In this document: piece by piece, positions 8,021 through 17,060 of the stretch | Numbering within the stretch: the stretch's first letter is position 1 | How the letters are laid out: the number at the start of each line of letters is the position of its first letter | Source: Acidobacteriota bacterium | Lineage (GTDB): Bacteria; Acidobacteriota; Terriglobia; Acidiferrales; UBA7541 | Assembly: GCA_013289585.1 (NCBI GenBank) | Contig: JABCZR010000005.1 | Coordinates: forward strand, 164,269-228,268 | Direction of reading: 5' to 3' | DNA: 64,000 bases | Translations under genes and position numbers: made by a program | The notes under the pieces: model-generated | Told to the model about the DNA's origin: nothing | The model's database searches: none | The model's input: the letters and a program-made list of their open reading frames with translations, nothing else

Positions 8021-8803
8021 TCAACGCGGGATGGTGCTGAGGAATGGGTAGTGGCTGGCGGCGGCCATGAAGAAGAGCATGGGGAAGGAGAGCCAGAAGG
8101 AGGTGCGCGCGGTGAGATAGTTCCAGCGCATCAGGCGCTCGGCTTCGGGCGGCATGGGGACACCTTGTTGGGCGCTGAGGCGCGACCAAGCGATCAGGCG
8201 CTTCTGCACACGCCAGACGACTCCCCAAGTATTGAGCAGCATGACCAAGCCGAGGCCGCCGCCGACGCTGATGGCGAGGTGCGCGTTCGAAACGCTGGGG
8301 CCACCGTTCAAGGCGAGGACCAGCCAGGACGCGGCAATCACCACAACTGAAACTCCGATGACACGAAACCACAGGTTGTTGCGTATCCCGTTCGCGGGAA
8401 GCTGCAAGGCGTAGATGAACCCGTACGCGACGAGCCACACCAGCAGCCACCACCCAAACCATTTGCCGATGAGCGAGAGGTCGCCCGCGAGTCTCGCATC
8501 CACTGAGAGATGAATCGTGAAATAACGGAGTCCTACCAGCACGGTCACCAGTGCGGACGAACGAAACCAGCCCATCGCTCCGGGCATCAGCTCGGGATAA
8601 ATCTTGATCCGCAGTTGGGGATCGCACTGTTTCATCGCGGGCGTGAGTACCAGGTTGAAAAAGTAGAGCAAGCCGATCCAGATGATGCCGAAGACAAGAT
8701 GCAGCCAGCGCAGCGCGATCATTTCGTTGGCGTGCGGGGTATCGAGGAAAGAGAAGTGCGGCTGCCATTCAGGAAAGGAAAGTGCAAAGAGATAAAATAG
8801 CAT
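8021..8803 (-). CDS. PuuD-like (urate hydroxylase N-terminal domain) membrane protein
   Basis: 260 residues with about seven hydrophobic helices. The segment L-R-W-L-H-L-V-F-G-I-I-W-I-G-L-L-Y-F near the N terminus and the later A-Y-G-F-I-Y-A-L and N-Y-L-T-A-R-T-S-F-W-L-S-F-P blocks fit the membrane domain of PuuD-type urate hydroxylases. Full PuuD proteins carry a C-terminal cytochrome c domain; none is present here (no CxxCH), and no purine-catabolism gene is nearby. Urate oxidation is therefore only a family-based guess, and a general redox membrane role is equally possible. The start at 8803 is preferred over the upstream ATG at 8872 because GAGG lies about eight bases before it. Confidence 0.65.
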   Translation of the reverse strand: MLFYLFALSFPEWQPHFSFLDTPHANEMIALRWLHLVFGIIWIGLLYFFNLVLTPAMKQCDPQLRIKIYPELMPGAMGWFRSSALVTVLVGLRYFTIHLSVDARLAGDLSLIGKWFGWWLLVWLVAYGFIYALQLPANGIRNNLWFRVIGVSVVVIAASWLVLALNGGPSVSNAHLAISVGGGLGLVMLLNTWGVVWRVQKRLIAWSRLSAQQGVPMPPEAERLMRWNYLTARTSFWLSFPMLFFMAAASHYPFLSTIPR

Positions 8804-8943
8804 GCATGCACCTCGAGGATCGTCAGGATTCGCCGGCAGAAACACCGTAGCAATCGTGCGACTAGCCGTCAATTGGGGTGGGCGTGGCCTCTGACTGACG
8901 CAATGCTCTCACGCCCAAATCCGCGCTTGGAACGCATCTTCGC

Positions 8944-9942
8944 TCACTGCGGCTTGGGTTGCGCCGAGAGCGCCTCGCGGAATAACGCCAGATTATATTT
9001 GTCTACGACAGCCGTGCCGGTATCCACCCAGCTCGGCAACGGGGCTACCGGGGCAGTGCGCCAGTCCTTGAATTCCCGCACCGCGTTGTGGTGTAGGTCG
9101 TCAAGGAATTTGAGACCGTAGTAGCTCATCACATAAGGTTTCTGGGCGATCGTCGACGCAATAGCGCCGCTTTCGATCAGCGCCAGTGTCTCCGGATCCT
9201 TGTCGAAGGCCACGATGGGTACTTTACCCTCCAGACTGAACTGATGGAGCGCGCTCGCGGCGCCCTGGCCTCCCGTCGCTTCCAGACAAATGATTCCGTC
9301 AATTTTTTCTTTTTTGTTAAGCAGCGCGTAGATCTGGTCAAAGGCGTTGCGCAAATCGCCCTTGTCATCGAGGATCTTTGCCAGCTTCAAGGCTGGAAAA
9401 TTCTTCAGCGCGTCGGCCACGCCGGCCACGCGATCGTCCAGATTATTCTGCCCTGGAATGGTGATGACGACGATGTTTCCTTTGCCCGCTACCAGCGCCG
9501 CCATGCGCTTCAGGCTTTCTCTGCCGGCCTTGAAATTATCCGTGCCAATGTACAGCACGCGTTTCGAATTAGGCACGTCCGCGTCCACGCAGATTACCGG
9601 AATGCCCTGCGCCACGGCTTTGTCAATCTCCGACTGGAAGACATCCTGTCGCGCCGCGGAGATGCAGATTCCCGCGGGGTGCTGTTCCACGGCCTGCCGG
9701 AAGATCACTACCTCCCCAGTGGGATCGTAAGTGGTCGGGCCCGTCAGTTCAGCCTTTACGCCGAGAGTTCTGGCCGCGTCCAGAAAGCCGGCCTGCGCCT
9801 CCTGCCAGTACGGCAGATTAATATTGGTAGCAACAAAGACGTAATGTTCGTTTTCGTCGTGATAGGGTTTCGCACAAGCCACGATGACCACGGCGACCAA
9901 GAGAATAAGAAAACATGCCAGACCCACCCCATATTTTCTCAT
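8944..9942 (-). CDS. sugar-type periplasmic-binding lipoprotein (orphan)
   Basis: 332 residues with a lipoprotein signal (hydrophobic stretch, then V-I-V-A-C at the cleavage site). The body has the type I periplasmic-binding fold of the ribose/galactose group: A-T-N-I-N-L-P-Y-W near the mature N terminus, G-I-P-V-I-C-V-D-A-D-V in the first lobe, G-T-D-N-F-K-A-G, and I-V-A-F-D-K-D-P-E-T in the second. It should bind a small sugar-like ligand at the cell surface. No ABC permease or ATPase gene adjoins it, so it may serve a distant transporter or a sensor. GAGGAG seven bases upstream fixes the start at 9942 rather than 9984. Confidence 0.8.
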   Translation of the reverse strand: MRKYGVGLACFLILLVAVVIVACAKPYHDENEHYVFVATNINLPYWQEAQAGFLDAARTLGVKAELTGPTTYDPTGEVVIFRQAVEQHPAGICISAARQDVFQSEIDKAVAQGIPVICVDADVPNSKRVLYIGTDNFKAGRESLKRMAALVAGKGNIVVITIPGQNNLDDRVAGVADALKNFPALKLAKILDDKGDLRNAFDQIYALLNKKEKIDGIICLEATGGQGAASALHQFSLEGKVPIVAFDKDPETLALIESGAIASTIAQKPYVMSYYGLKFLDDLHHNAVREFKDWRTAPVAPLPSWVDTGTAVVDKYNLALFREALSAQPKPQ

Positions 9943-10323
9943 TGAAATTCTCCTCTCACATAAAGTCTGGCCTTCGGGGGACATTCCTGGAACCGATGGC
10001 GCTCTAGTTGAAAGGGAACTTGCCGTGCCACCTTATCCGGAGGCTGACTCTGGGATGGGATTCTAGCACCGCCGAGCGTCGTTCTACCCATCGACCTTCA
10101 GCATCGCCACGGGGGCTGAACCTCAGGCTGATTTCCTTTACGGTGGTTAGGGTGGCGGTGGGAAAATTTCGCGAGGTGACTGCTTTGGATCCTGACCGCG
10201 GTGTTCATCCTGCGCTACATTTATCTCGCGGCGGCATAGCTGAGGCCAATCCGGTTTGCGCAAAGCGGACCACGAGGGGATCCGATACGCTGGACGCCCT
10301 TCAAATCTACGTGCGGAGAGTTA
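9943..10323. other. intergenic region upstream of the binding lipoprotein
   Basis: Nothing gene-like is visible on either strand in this ~380-base stretch apart from the ribosome-binding site of the lipoprotein gene at its left edge. It separates that gene's start from the 3' end of tRNA-Leu. Confidence 0.4.
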
Positions 10324-10410
10324 TGGTGCCCGAAAGAGGACTCGAACCTCCACTCCCTTGCGAGAACTAGCTCCTGAAGCTAGCGCGTCTGCCAATTCCG
10401 CCATTCGGGC
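10324..10410 (-). tRNA. tRNA-Leu (anticodon CAG)
   Basis: The minus strand folds into a class II tRNA of 87 bases with CCA encoded (10324-10326). The acceptor arms GCCCGAA and TTCGGGC pair fully with discriminator A. The D arm reads TGGCGGAATTGGCAGAC. The anticodon stem CTAGC/GCTAG closes a TTCAGGA loop with anticodon CAG, decoding CUG. A long variable arm is present, and the T arm contains GTTCGAGTC. Length, variable arm and anticodon all agree on leucine. Confidence 0.97.
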
Positions 10411-10592
10411 ACAGGGGAATAAATCTGTGGCTTTTTTTATTGTGCGCTGCGGCTTGAGGCTTTGTCAACGCATCGCGGCAGAAGCTGGATTTCGACAGGA
10501 TTTCACCGGCAATGAGGATAATGGAGAATTGAGTCCGCCCAGACGCTGCATCAGTTTCTCAAATAGTTGACGCTGGAAATTCGAATACAGAG

Positions 10593-10601
10593 TGTTATAC
10601 T
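10593..10601 (+). promoter_or_regulatory. extended -10 promoter element
   Basis: TG-T-TATACT forms an extended -10 box about 77 bases before the start at 10678. The only TTGAC-like -35 (TTGACG at 10567) is too far upstream for a standard spacer, so recognition may rely on the extended -10. Confidence 0.4.
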
Positions 10602-10677
10602 CCGCCTATCAACCTTAATACCCCTTGCCGGCCCGGTCGGGTCTGGCACCGCGGATCGGTTCCAACGGGAGGTCACC

Positions 10678-10965
10678 ATGGAATCAACAACGCTAACGGG
10701 GCCACTACTTTACCTGCTGATCGCCTGGGGAGTCGTCACCGCTGTATTCCTGGTACTGCTGCTTCGGCGGAGCCTGCTCGCCAGCCACGAGGATGATCAA
10801 ATCTTCCTCGATGGCGCGCAAGAGCATATGGCCCGCGAGCAGCGCGAACTGGTTGCCAAGATCGAGGCCCTCTCCAAGCCCATCATGAGCACGGGCATCC
10901 TGTCAGGCGTTTTACTCCTGGCGATGGCCGGAGTGTGGCTCTATCCCGCGCTGAAGGGCATGTAG
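10678..10965 (+). CDS. small two-helix membrane protein
   Basis: 95 residues. One hydrophobic helix lies near residues 8-28 and another near 70-90; between them is a charged, probably helical segment rich in E, Q and K (about residues 33-66). GGGAGG five bases before ATG 10678 supports this start. The layout resembles small conserved membrane proteins that pair two helices around a short coiled coil. I do not recognise the family, and the neighbours give no functional hint. Confidence 0.7.
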   Translation: MESTTLTGPLLYLLIAWGVVTAVFLVLLLRRSLLASHEDDQIFLDGAQEHMAREQRELVAKIEALSKPIMSTGILSGVLLLAMAGVWLYPALKGM

Positions 10966-10995
10966 TCTCGAACCGGCGTGAGCTGACCGCCGAAA

Positions 10996-11607
10996 TCAGG
11001 GCTGGGCAGGTTTTGCTGGCTGTTCCTCGGGCTTCGCCGCAGGCGGATTTGTGGGAGGAGACGGTGCCTGCGAAGTGTGGTTGAGCACAATCACCCAGCG
11101 ATTGTTCCGCTTCTCCAAGACAACGGTAGTCTGCCCCTGTGAGCTAGCCGGCTGGCCATCTACGAGGGCGGCAAAATCCCACTGGTAACACGCCCAGGCG
11201 ACATTCCCTCTCACCGTAATGTAAGTGTTCGAACGGTCCATGCGCACCTGCTGCATGCGCGTGCGCTGCTGCTGGTAGACGGCCAGATAGCTTGTCCAAC
11301 CGATAACCGGCGGCGCCCACACGCCGTTCACGACGACAACGTCATCGCCATAGTCCTTATGCAGTTTTTCGATGTCGCCGAGCTGCCAGGCGCCCAGCAT
11401 TTCGGAGAGTGTGTATTCGATCTGTTGCTCATCGGAAAAAGGCAGGGGCGTTTTGGAGGAGTCTGTTGGAGTGTCCGACTTCTTTTTCTTGTCTTTTTGA
11501 GCGGCCGCGGGTGAAGCGCAGCTCAGGAAGATCCCCACTGCCAGAAAGCAAAGGAAGACCGTACGAATCGTTTGAGCGGAAAAGCAGGTAGCAAAATACT
11601 TTTTCAT
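10996..11607 (-). CDS. secreted NTF2/SnoaL-like protein
   Basis: 203 residues. A signal peptide (residues 1-37, ending S-P-A-A-A-Q) is followed by a Lys-rich linker and then an alpha/beta domain resembling the NTF2-like (DUF4440/SnoaL) fold: a helical segment E-Y-T-L-S-E-M-L-G-A-W-Q-L-G-D-I-E-K-L, the strand D-V-V-V-V-N-G-V-W, and a terminal sheet with V-V-L-E-K-R-N-N-R-W-V-I. The tail is Pro/Ala/Lys-rich and probably disordered. Family members include both enzymes and ligand-binding modules, so no reaction is assigned. The start at 11607 gives an intact signal peptide. Confidence 0.7.
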   Translation of the reverse strand: MKKYFATCFSAQTIRTVFLCFLAVGIFLSCASPAAAQKDKKKKSDTPTDSSKTPLPFSDEQQIEYTLSEMLGAWQLGDIEKLHKDYGDDVVVVNGVWAPPVIGWTSYLAVYQQQRTRMQQVRMDRSNTYITVRGNVAWACYQWDFAALVDGQPASSQGQTTVVLEKRNNRWVIVLNHTSQAPSPPTNPPAAKPEEQPAKPAQP

Positions 11608-11679
11608 GCGCGTGTGCGGCTCCTCTGAGGAAGAGAATAGCACGGTGATTCGCACGCTGCGGCGATGTGCCCAGTTGGT

Positions 11680-14259
11680 TTACCTGGTTCGCGAAGCGCA
11701 CAGAAGATCTACGAAGAGACGATAAGGCCCGGGCACGCCTTCGGGCAATTGACGGAAGAAGGCAAGGCCGGTGTAGATATACGTGCCTTTGCCGTAGCGC
11801 GTGTAAACCAGCGCGCCATTGAGGTCGGGTTCGCCGGGATCGTTCATGGCCAGGAGCGGCGTGTATTTCGGGTCAAACTGCGTCCAATAGTAGAGGCCGC
11901 GCTCCTGCACCCAGCCTTTGAAATCGTCCTGGGTAATTTTATTCGGCGTATTGAGCAGCGGATCATCGGGCTTCAGGAATTTGACGGGCGAGTTTTCGTC
12001 GGTGATGCGCGGGAGTGGCCGCGGTGTCTGTGCAGCGCCGTCTTTGGCAGGCGGAAGCGGCGGAGAGATCAGCGCTGGATACGGCGCGGGCGCGGGTTGC
12101 AGTTTGTCCCAGATGTCGCCGCGATTGTATTGCACAACGAGCGTGCCGCCATTCGAAACGTAGTCCAGCAGGCGCTGGTTCGCGCTGGTCAGCTCCGGGC
12201 GGAGCTCATAAGCCCGCACGCCGACGACGACGGCGTCAAACTTGGAAAGATCGCTGAAAGCCAGCGCTTGCGCGTCGAGGGTTTCAACGTGAATTCCGAG
12301 CATGCGCAAGGCTTCCGGAATGGGCTCGCCCTCGGCGGTGATGTATCCCACACGAAGATTGTCCGGCACGTTGATGGCAAACGCGCGCACTACGCATTGC
12401 GCCGGCTCTTCCCAAAATTGCGTCGGGAGTGAAGGAAGCGGCTCGAGCGAGGTCGTGAATTTTTCCTCGCCGCGTTTCGCGTAGGCGCCAATCGTGTAAG
12501 CGCCGGCCGCAAGCTTTTGCGGCGGCGACACCGTTAGCTTGGCGTATTTGTCTCCCGCGCCGATGAATTCGAGCCCTACAGGCGCACTGCTCGTCCATCC
12601 CTTCGGCACGTCGAGACCTACACTTATTTTTCCCGGCTGCGTTGCATAGGAGTGCACGCGCAGGAGCACATCAAATGCTTTTTTCTGCTTCGCCAGCGCT
12701 TCGATCTCCTGTTTCGGTTCCACCGCGAGCGTGTAGGCCGGGACGATGCGCAGCGGCGCGCGGTCCACGCGCGTTGAGTTCGCCGCGATATGGGTCACGG
12801 GCGTTTTAACACTGAACCTGTATTCGTCGACAGTTACTTCCTGCTGGGCGAACACCAACGGCGGCGGCTCTGGCAGGAGTCTGGCCCAGATGGTCAAGGG
12901 AGGCGCGGGTTGAGTGACCTCCACCGTGAACTGGTAACCCTTTGTTTCATCGCCCTCGCGTTTTGTTTCTTTGAATTCTTGCGGGAGATTCAATTGCAAA
13001 CCAGCCAAAGCGCAACCAGCCCCTTTGCGGCATCGTGATTCTGCGCCCACAGTAAACGATTCGCCCACGACAAGTTCGCCGCGGTTGGCCTCAGCCTTGA
13101 GATCAACACCGGCGACCAGAGCGAGCGCATGCTGAACCCGGGAAAGGATTGGTTCGCACTCGGCGTGCAGGCGCTGCTCCGCCGCTCCGGAAGCACTGGC
13201 GAGTTTTCGATTTTCTTCTTCGACGTCCCGCGCTGCCGCAGCAACCGATTTTGCGGCGGCGGGCCAATCCAATTGCAAGGCCTGATCTTTCGATTTTTGG
13301 AGCAGTTGGTCGGCTCTTCGGAAACTTTCGTTGAGCCTGGGGAGAGCGGCGCCAAATTGAGAGAGCGGTTCGGCAAGGGACGAGGGATCGAATTTTTGCC
13401 CATCTTCCCGAATCAAGACCAAAGGTCGGCGGAGGAATGGTGATCCGAGGAAACCGGTAATGCCCTGCGAACGATGATTGGAAAACGCATCAAGACCGAT
13501 TTCACGCCAGGTTTTTCCCCAGAGGGGAGAGACGTCGTCCACGGGCAGCGCGTATCCATTGGAAGCCGTTGCTGTCGCGCCGCCGCGTTCCGTGTCGAGG
13601 ACTTGTACGGGATTTGCTTCATCCCCCCACACGGGAAGGCCTTCCGCGAGCTGTTCTGCAAATGCCGTCGGATCGGCCGCAAGTTTTACGGCGCGCGGCG
13701 TCCACAATCCGGAAGTCTGGTGGTGTCCATGGCCGCCGTGAACTCCGCCCCATCCGTTGATTACAATGTTCGGGCGAAAGGTGCGGATGACGCGAACCAT
13801 ATCTCCAAGGACGGCATCGCCCCAGACTTTTTGCGTTTCTTCGGTCGTTTTCGAAAAGCCGAAGTCGGGCGCACGTCCGAAAAACAGTTTGATTCCATAG
13901 CCGCGCGTAGCCGCGAGCAATTCCTGCGTTCGAATCAATCCCAGCTGGGGAGCTTGTTCCGGCCCGAGGTCGTTCTGACCGCCCTCGCCGCGGGTCAGCG
14001 TAAGGAGAGCGACGTCCGCGTGCAGACCCCGCGCGAGGTAAGTAAGCAGCGTCGAGGATTCATCGTCGGGATGCGCGGTGATGTAGAGAATACGCGTGGT
14101 GACGCGTGCGCTGTCTATCGCTTCGACGGTTTCGGCAAGGCCGGGGCCCGTGCCGGGGGCCGGAGGGAATTGCGCCGCTACGCGCTGCGGCGCAGCCAGC
14201 AGAAAGAAAGCGCTCACCAGCACCGCGGCGCGCAGAATCGTGGACCCAAATAGTTTCAT
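11680..14259 (-). CDS. secreted multidomain PIG-L family deacetylase
   Basis: 859 residues with an N-terminal signal peptide ending in V-A-A-Q. The first ~220 residues form a PIG-L/LmbE deacetylase domain with the metal motif A-H-P-D-D-E-S, the R-G-E-G-G-Q-N segment, and a second ligand block G-V-H-G-G-H-G-H-H. The middle is beta-sandwich-like. The last ~250 residues contain V-G-V-R-A-Y-E-L and N-G-G-T-L-V-V-Q-Y-N-R-G, which look like a glutamine-amidotransferase-type (ThuA-like) domain. These enzymes hydrolyse N-acetyl groups of sugar conjugates; this one should act outside the inner membrane. Its ATG overlaps the stop of the amino-acid permease (ATGA at 14256-14259), so the two are coupled. 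Confidence 0.82.
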   Translation of the reverse strand: MKLFGSTILRAAVLVSAFFLLAAPQRVAAQFPPAPGTGPGLAETVEAIDSARVTTRILYITAHPDDESSTLLTYLARGLHADVALLTLTRGEGGQNDLGPEQAPQLGLIRTQELLAATRGYGIKLFFGRAPDFGFSKTTEETQKVWGDAVLGDMVRVIRTFRPNIVINGWGGVHGGHGHHQTSGLWTPRAVKLAADPTAFAEQLAEGLPVWGDEANPVQVLDTERGGATATASNGYALPVDDVSPLWGKTWREIGLDAFSNHRSQGITGFLGSPFLRRPLVLIREDGQKFDPSSLAEPLSQFGAALPRLNESFRRADQLLQKSKDQALQLDWPAAAKSVAAAARDVEEENRKLASASGAAEQRLHAECEPILSRVQHALALVAGVDLKAEANRGELVVGESFTVGAESRCRKGAGCALAGLQLNLPQEFKETKREGDETKGYQFTVEVTQPAPPLTIWARLLPEPPPLVFAQQEVTVDEYRFSVKTPVTHIAANSTRVDRAPLRIVPAYTLAVEPKQEIEALAKQKKAFDVLLRVHSYATQPGKISVGLDVPKGWTSSAPVGLEFIGAGDKYAKLTVSPPQKLAAGAYTIGAYAKRGEEKFTTSLEPLPSLPTQFWEEPAQCVVRAFAINVPDNLRVGYITAEGEPIPEALRMLGIHVETLDAQALAFSDLSKFDAVVVGVRAYELRPELTSANQRLLDYVSNGGTLVVQYNRGDIWDKLQPAPAPYPALISPPLPPAKDGAAQTPRPLPRITDENSPVKFLKPDDPLLNTPNKITQDDFKGWVQERGLYYWTQFDPKYTPLLAMNDPGEPDLNGALVYTRYGKGTYIYTGLAFFRQLPEGVPGPYRLFVDLLCASRTR

Positions 14260-15629
14260 TCGATGACCTCGGAGTTTGACGCGCCGAACGGCCACTCCAT
14301 TCGAACGCGCGCTTGCACGAGAAAAACAATCAGCCCCAAAACGATGACCAGCACGCCCCACCAGATGGCGCTTCCCGTACGCGAAAACAGCCACAGCCAG
14401 CCCACAATGGTCAAAAGCGCCGGCAAAGGATACAACCACATCTTAAAGGGCAGGCGCTCCGGGGGCCAGCGCCGCCGGAGCAGCATCACTCCCACCGCCT
14501 GGCCGATGAACTGGATGATCAAACGCATCGCCAGCACGGCAGCGATCACCGTCCTCAATTTGAATAGCAGGCTGAAAACAAATGTGAGCGCGCCGAGGAA
14601 CAACAGTGAGATGTGCGGGAATTTCTCCCTGGGATGCACGCGCGCAAATACGCGGAAGAAATTTCCATCCAGCGCCGCCGAATACGGCACACGCGAATAT
14701 CCCAGCATCGATGAAAAAAGCGACGCAAACGCGATCCACAAAACCATTAAGGTGGCGAAGCGCGCCGCGCCAGAGCCGTAAAGTTTCTCGACGAAGGCGC
14801 TGACGATGAAAGGTGAATCCTGCGCTTGCTGCCAGGGAAGAACGCCGAGGATACACGTCTGCATGACCAGATAGAGGACGGCGATCCCCAAAATCGAGAT
14901 GAAAATGCCCCGCGGGATATTTTTCTGCGGATTGCGGATCTCGCCCCCCAGGTGGCAAATGTTGTAGTAACCCCAGTAGGTGTAAATCGTGTTGACCGTC
15001 GCCGAGCCCAGCCCTGCAAAGAAAAGCCACGAGAGATTCCACGTTCCCGGAGCGTAGGTGAAAACAAGCGCGGGATTAAAATGCGTGGCCCCGCCCCAGA
15101 TCAGCCAGAGAATCGTGCCGATGACACCCAACCAGAGCAGCATGGAAATTTTCCCGATCGAAGTGATGCGCCGGTAGAGCAATGCCACAAGAACAATCAC
15201 CAGCGCGCCGGAAAGCGCCTTCTCGCCATATTTGCCGAGCGGATGGAGGTAAGACGCGTACTGCGAAAAACCGATCGCGCCAGAGGCCAGACTGAGAGGC
15301 GCCTGAATCAGCGTCTGCCAGACAAACAAAAACGACATCATGCGGCCGAACCGTCCCGGGCCGTAGGCTTCACGCAGGAAAACGTAGCTGCCGCCCGCAA
15401 GGGGCATCGCCGCGCCAAGTTCCGACCACACGAACCCGTCGAGCAGCGCGAGCACCGCGCCCGCCACCCAGGCCAGCAACGCTTGCGGCCCGCCCATGGC
15501 CTTAATGACTAGAGGAATCACAACGAACGGTCCGATGCCGACCATCTCGATCATGTTGAGCGCGACGGCCTCTTTCAGGCCCAAGCCACGCTCCAACGCT
15601 GCGCCTTGCGAGTTTTCACCGGCTGTCAT
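14256..15629 (-). CDS. APC-superfamily amino-acid permease
   Basis: 457 residues with about twelve hydrophobic helices. The N-terminal G-L-K-E-A-V-A-L-N-M-I-E-M-V-G-I-G-P-F and the loop G-G-E-I-R-N-P-Q-K-N-I-P-R-G-I are hallmarks of APC transporters, which move amino acids or related amines by proton symport or exchange. Substrate is not deducible. It is transcribed leftward and overlaps the PIG-L gene by ATGA, suggesting one transcript; a functional link (uptake of released acyl or amino compounds) is speculation. Confidence 0.85.
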   Translation of the reverse strand: MTAGENSQGAALERGLGLKEAVALNMIEMVGIGPFVVIPLVIKAMGGPQALLAWVAGAVLALLDGFVWSELGAAMPLAGGSYVFLREAYGPGRFGRMMSFLFVWQTLIQAPLSLASGAIGFSQYASYLHPLGKYGEKALSGALVIVLVALLYRRITSIGKISMLLWLGVIGTILWLIWGGATHFNPALVFTYAPGTWNLSWLFFAGLGSATVNTIYTYWGYYNICHLGGEIRNPQKNIPRGIFISILGIAVLYLVMQTCILGVLPWQQAQDSPFIVSAFVEKLYGSGAARFATLMVLWIAFASLFSSMLGYSRVPYSAALDGNFFRVFARVHPREKFPHISLLFLGALTFVFSLLFKLRTVIAAVLAMRLIIQFIGQAVGVMLLRRRWPPERLPFKMWLYPLPALLTIVGWLWLFSRTGSAIWWGVLVIVLGLIVFLVQARVRMEWPFGASNSEVIE

Positions 15630-15763
15630 TGGCCCGCCGAGAATAGCAAATGCTCCGCGCCCCGCCTAACCGAGATTCGAACCATTTGCGTTGGCAACTT
15701 TCCCTGAAATGCCTAAACTCGTTGGACGCGGAGGCTGCCCTGCATAGTTCTTCTATTCGGAGA

Positions 15764-16741
15764 ATGATCGTGGATTCGATGAGCGCCTGCCGCCGTGCCT
15801 GCATTGCTTTTCTGTTCGTCTCCTGCTGTCTTGCGCTGCCCGTGGGCGCGGCCAATCTCACTCTCCCTCCCGAGACTCCGGCCATCCTCGACAAGATCTA
15901 TTCTTTCGACATTTCCGGCGCGGTGGCGGCTGCAAAGCACATGCAGGAAGAACAACCCGAAAATCCATTGGGATACCTGCTGGAAGCAGAAGCTCTGTGG
16001 TGGCGAATCTGGTGCACATCAGCGGATTTCAAATACGGAATGAGCGATGCCCGCCACCGCGCGAAGCTCGAAGCGGACCAGCGCTATCTTCAGCTGGCTG
16101 CAAAAGCCGGGTCACTGGCCGACGCGCAGATCAAGAAGCATGAAACCGCGGAAAGCCAGTTCTACGCGGGCATGGCGGATGCCGCCGCGGCGCGGCTCTA
16201 CGCGCTGCGTTTGGAAAATCGCAACGCGGCTCGCGCGGGTGTGCACGGACGAGAGCACCTCTTGCGCGCCAAGGCCCTGGATCCCGATCTCGTTGACGCC
16301 GACTTTGGACTCGGACTCTACAACTATTATGTGGACACGCTCAGCACCACGGCGAGGATCCTGCGTTTTTTCATGGGCATTCCCGGCGGTTCGAAACAGG
16401 AAGGTTTGCGCCTGCTTGAGCAGGATATCTCCCACGGCGTTTTGACGCCCGACGAAGCACGCTTCTATCTTGGTCTGAACCTCCATCGCTACGACCAGCA
16501 GTATGAGAAGTCGCTCGCGGTCATTGGTCCATTGGCCGAAAAGTATCCCGCGAATCCCGTCTTTCAGCTCGCGCTCGGCGATCTCTATGCGAAGCTCGGG
16601 CGAAAGGAAAAGGCGTTCGCCTGCTATCGAGATGCTAGTTCGCTAAAAGTGCAGGACGCGCAATGCCAGGCGCGTATCCAAGAGCTGGTGCGCGTCTCCA
16701 TCGAAGCGCTCAGCGCCGGCGGCAAGAGCAGCGATCACTGA
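15764..16741 (+). CDS. exported TPR-like protein
   Basis: 325 residues. The N terminus is a signal peptide (hydrophobic residues 11-28, ending V-G-A-A). The mature part is almost all alpha-helical with repeated Ala/Leu/Tyr patterns; the clearest TPR unit is N-P-V-F-Q-L-A-L-G-D-L-Y-A-K-L-G-R near residue 275, and another repeat-like stretch contains L-G-L-Y-N-Y-Y-V-D. Such proteins scaffold envelope complexes. Start could also be ATG 15779, which leaves a cleaner signal peptide. It is divergent from the permease gene with only ~135 bases between. Confidence 0.7.
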   Translation: MIVDSMSACRRACIAFLFVSCCLALPVGAANLTLPPETPAILDKIYSFDISGAVAAAKHMQEEQPENPLGYLLEAEALWWRIWCTSADFKYGMSDARHRAKLEADQRYLQLAAKAGSLADAQIKKHETAESQFYAGMADAAAARLYALRLENRNAARAGVHGREHLLRAKALDPDLVDADFGLGLYNYYVDTLSTTARILRFFMGIPGGSKQEGLRLLEQDISHGVLTPDEARFYLGLNLHRYDQQYEKSLAVIGPLAEKYPANPVFQLALGDLYAKLGRKEKAFACYRDASSLKVQDAQCQARIQELVRVSIEALSAGGKSSDH

Positions 16742-17060
16742 GCAGTCTGCACGGGGCATCCTTTGTCAGCTGAGAGCCGCTCCCGCGTAGCTTGTGGTGC
16801 GCATTGACCTTTTCCATGCCAGAATGGTAACCATGTAGGGTTGCGTGAGCCCCGAAATTCGGGGCAAACGGTGGCCTGAAGCAGGGGTGCAAAGGGGCCG
16901 CCCAACGTTCGGATTGATCGCGAAGGCTCGCGGTCAACGCGCAGCGCGAATTTGGCATCCTACTCCCAAAGAAAACTGGCGCCGCGGGGTTCCCCGCCGT
17001 CCGCCGAAACAGGCCAACCCCGGCGTGGCTGGGGCCGCCAGAAGAGATCAAGGAGCATCA
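16742..17060 (+). promoter_or_regulatory. structured leader of the TIG/propeller gene
   Basis: No gene is preferred here: a GTG frame starting at 16845 runs in phase into the next gene, but its 72 extra residues would bury the lipoprotein signal. The stretch holds a near-palindrome ATGGTAACCAT (about 16825), a perfect hairpin GCCCCGAA/TTCGGGGC at 16849-16865, directly followed by GGGGCAAAC, and then GGTGCAAAG further on. The CAAAC...GCAAAG spacing recalls the core of c-di-GMP-I (GEMM) riboswitches, but the conserved GACGCAAAG is not exact. Confidence 0.35.
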
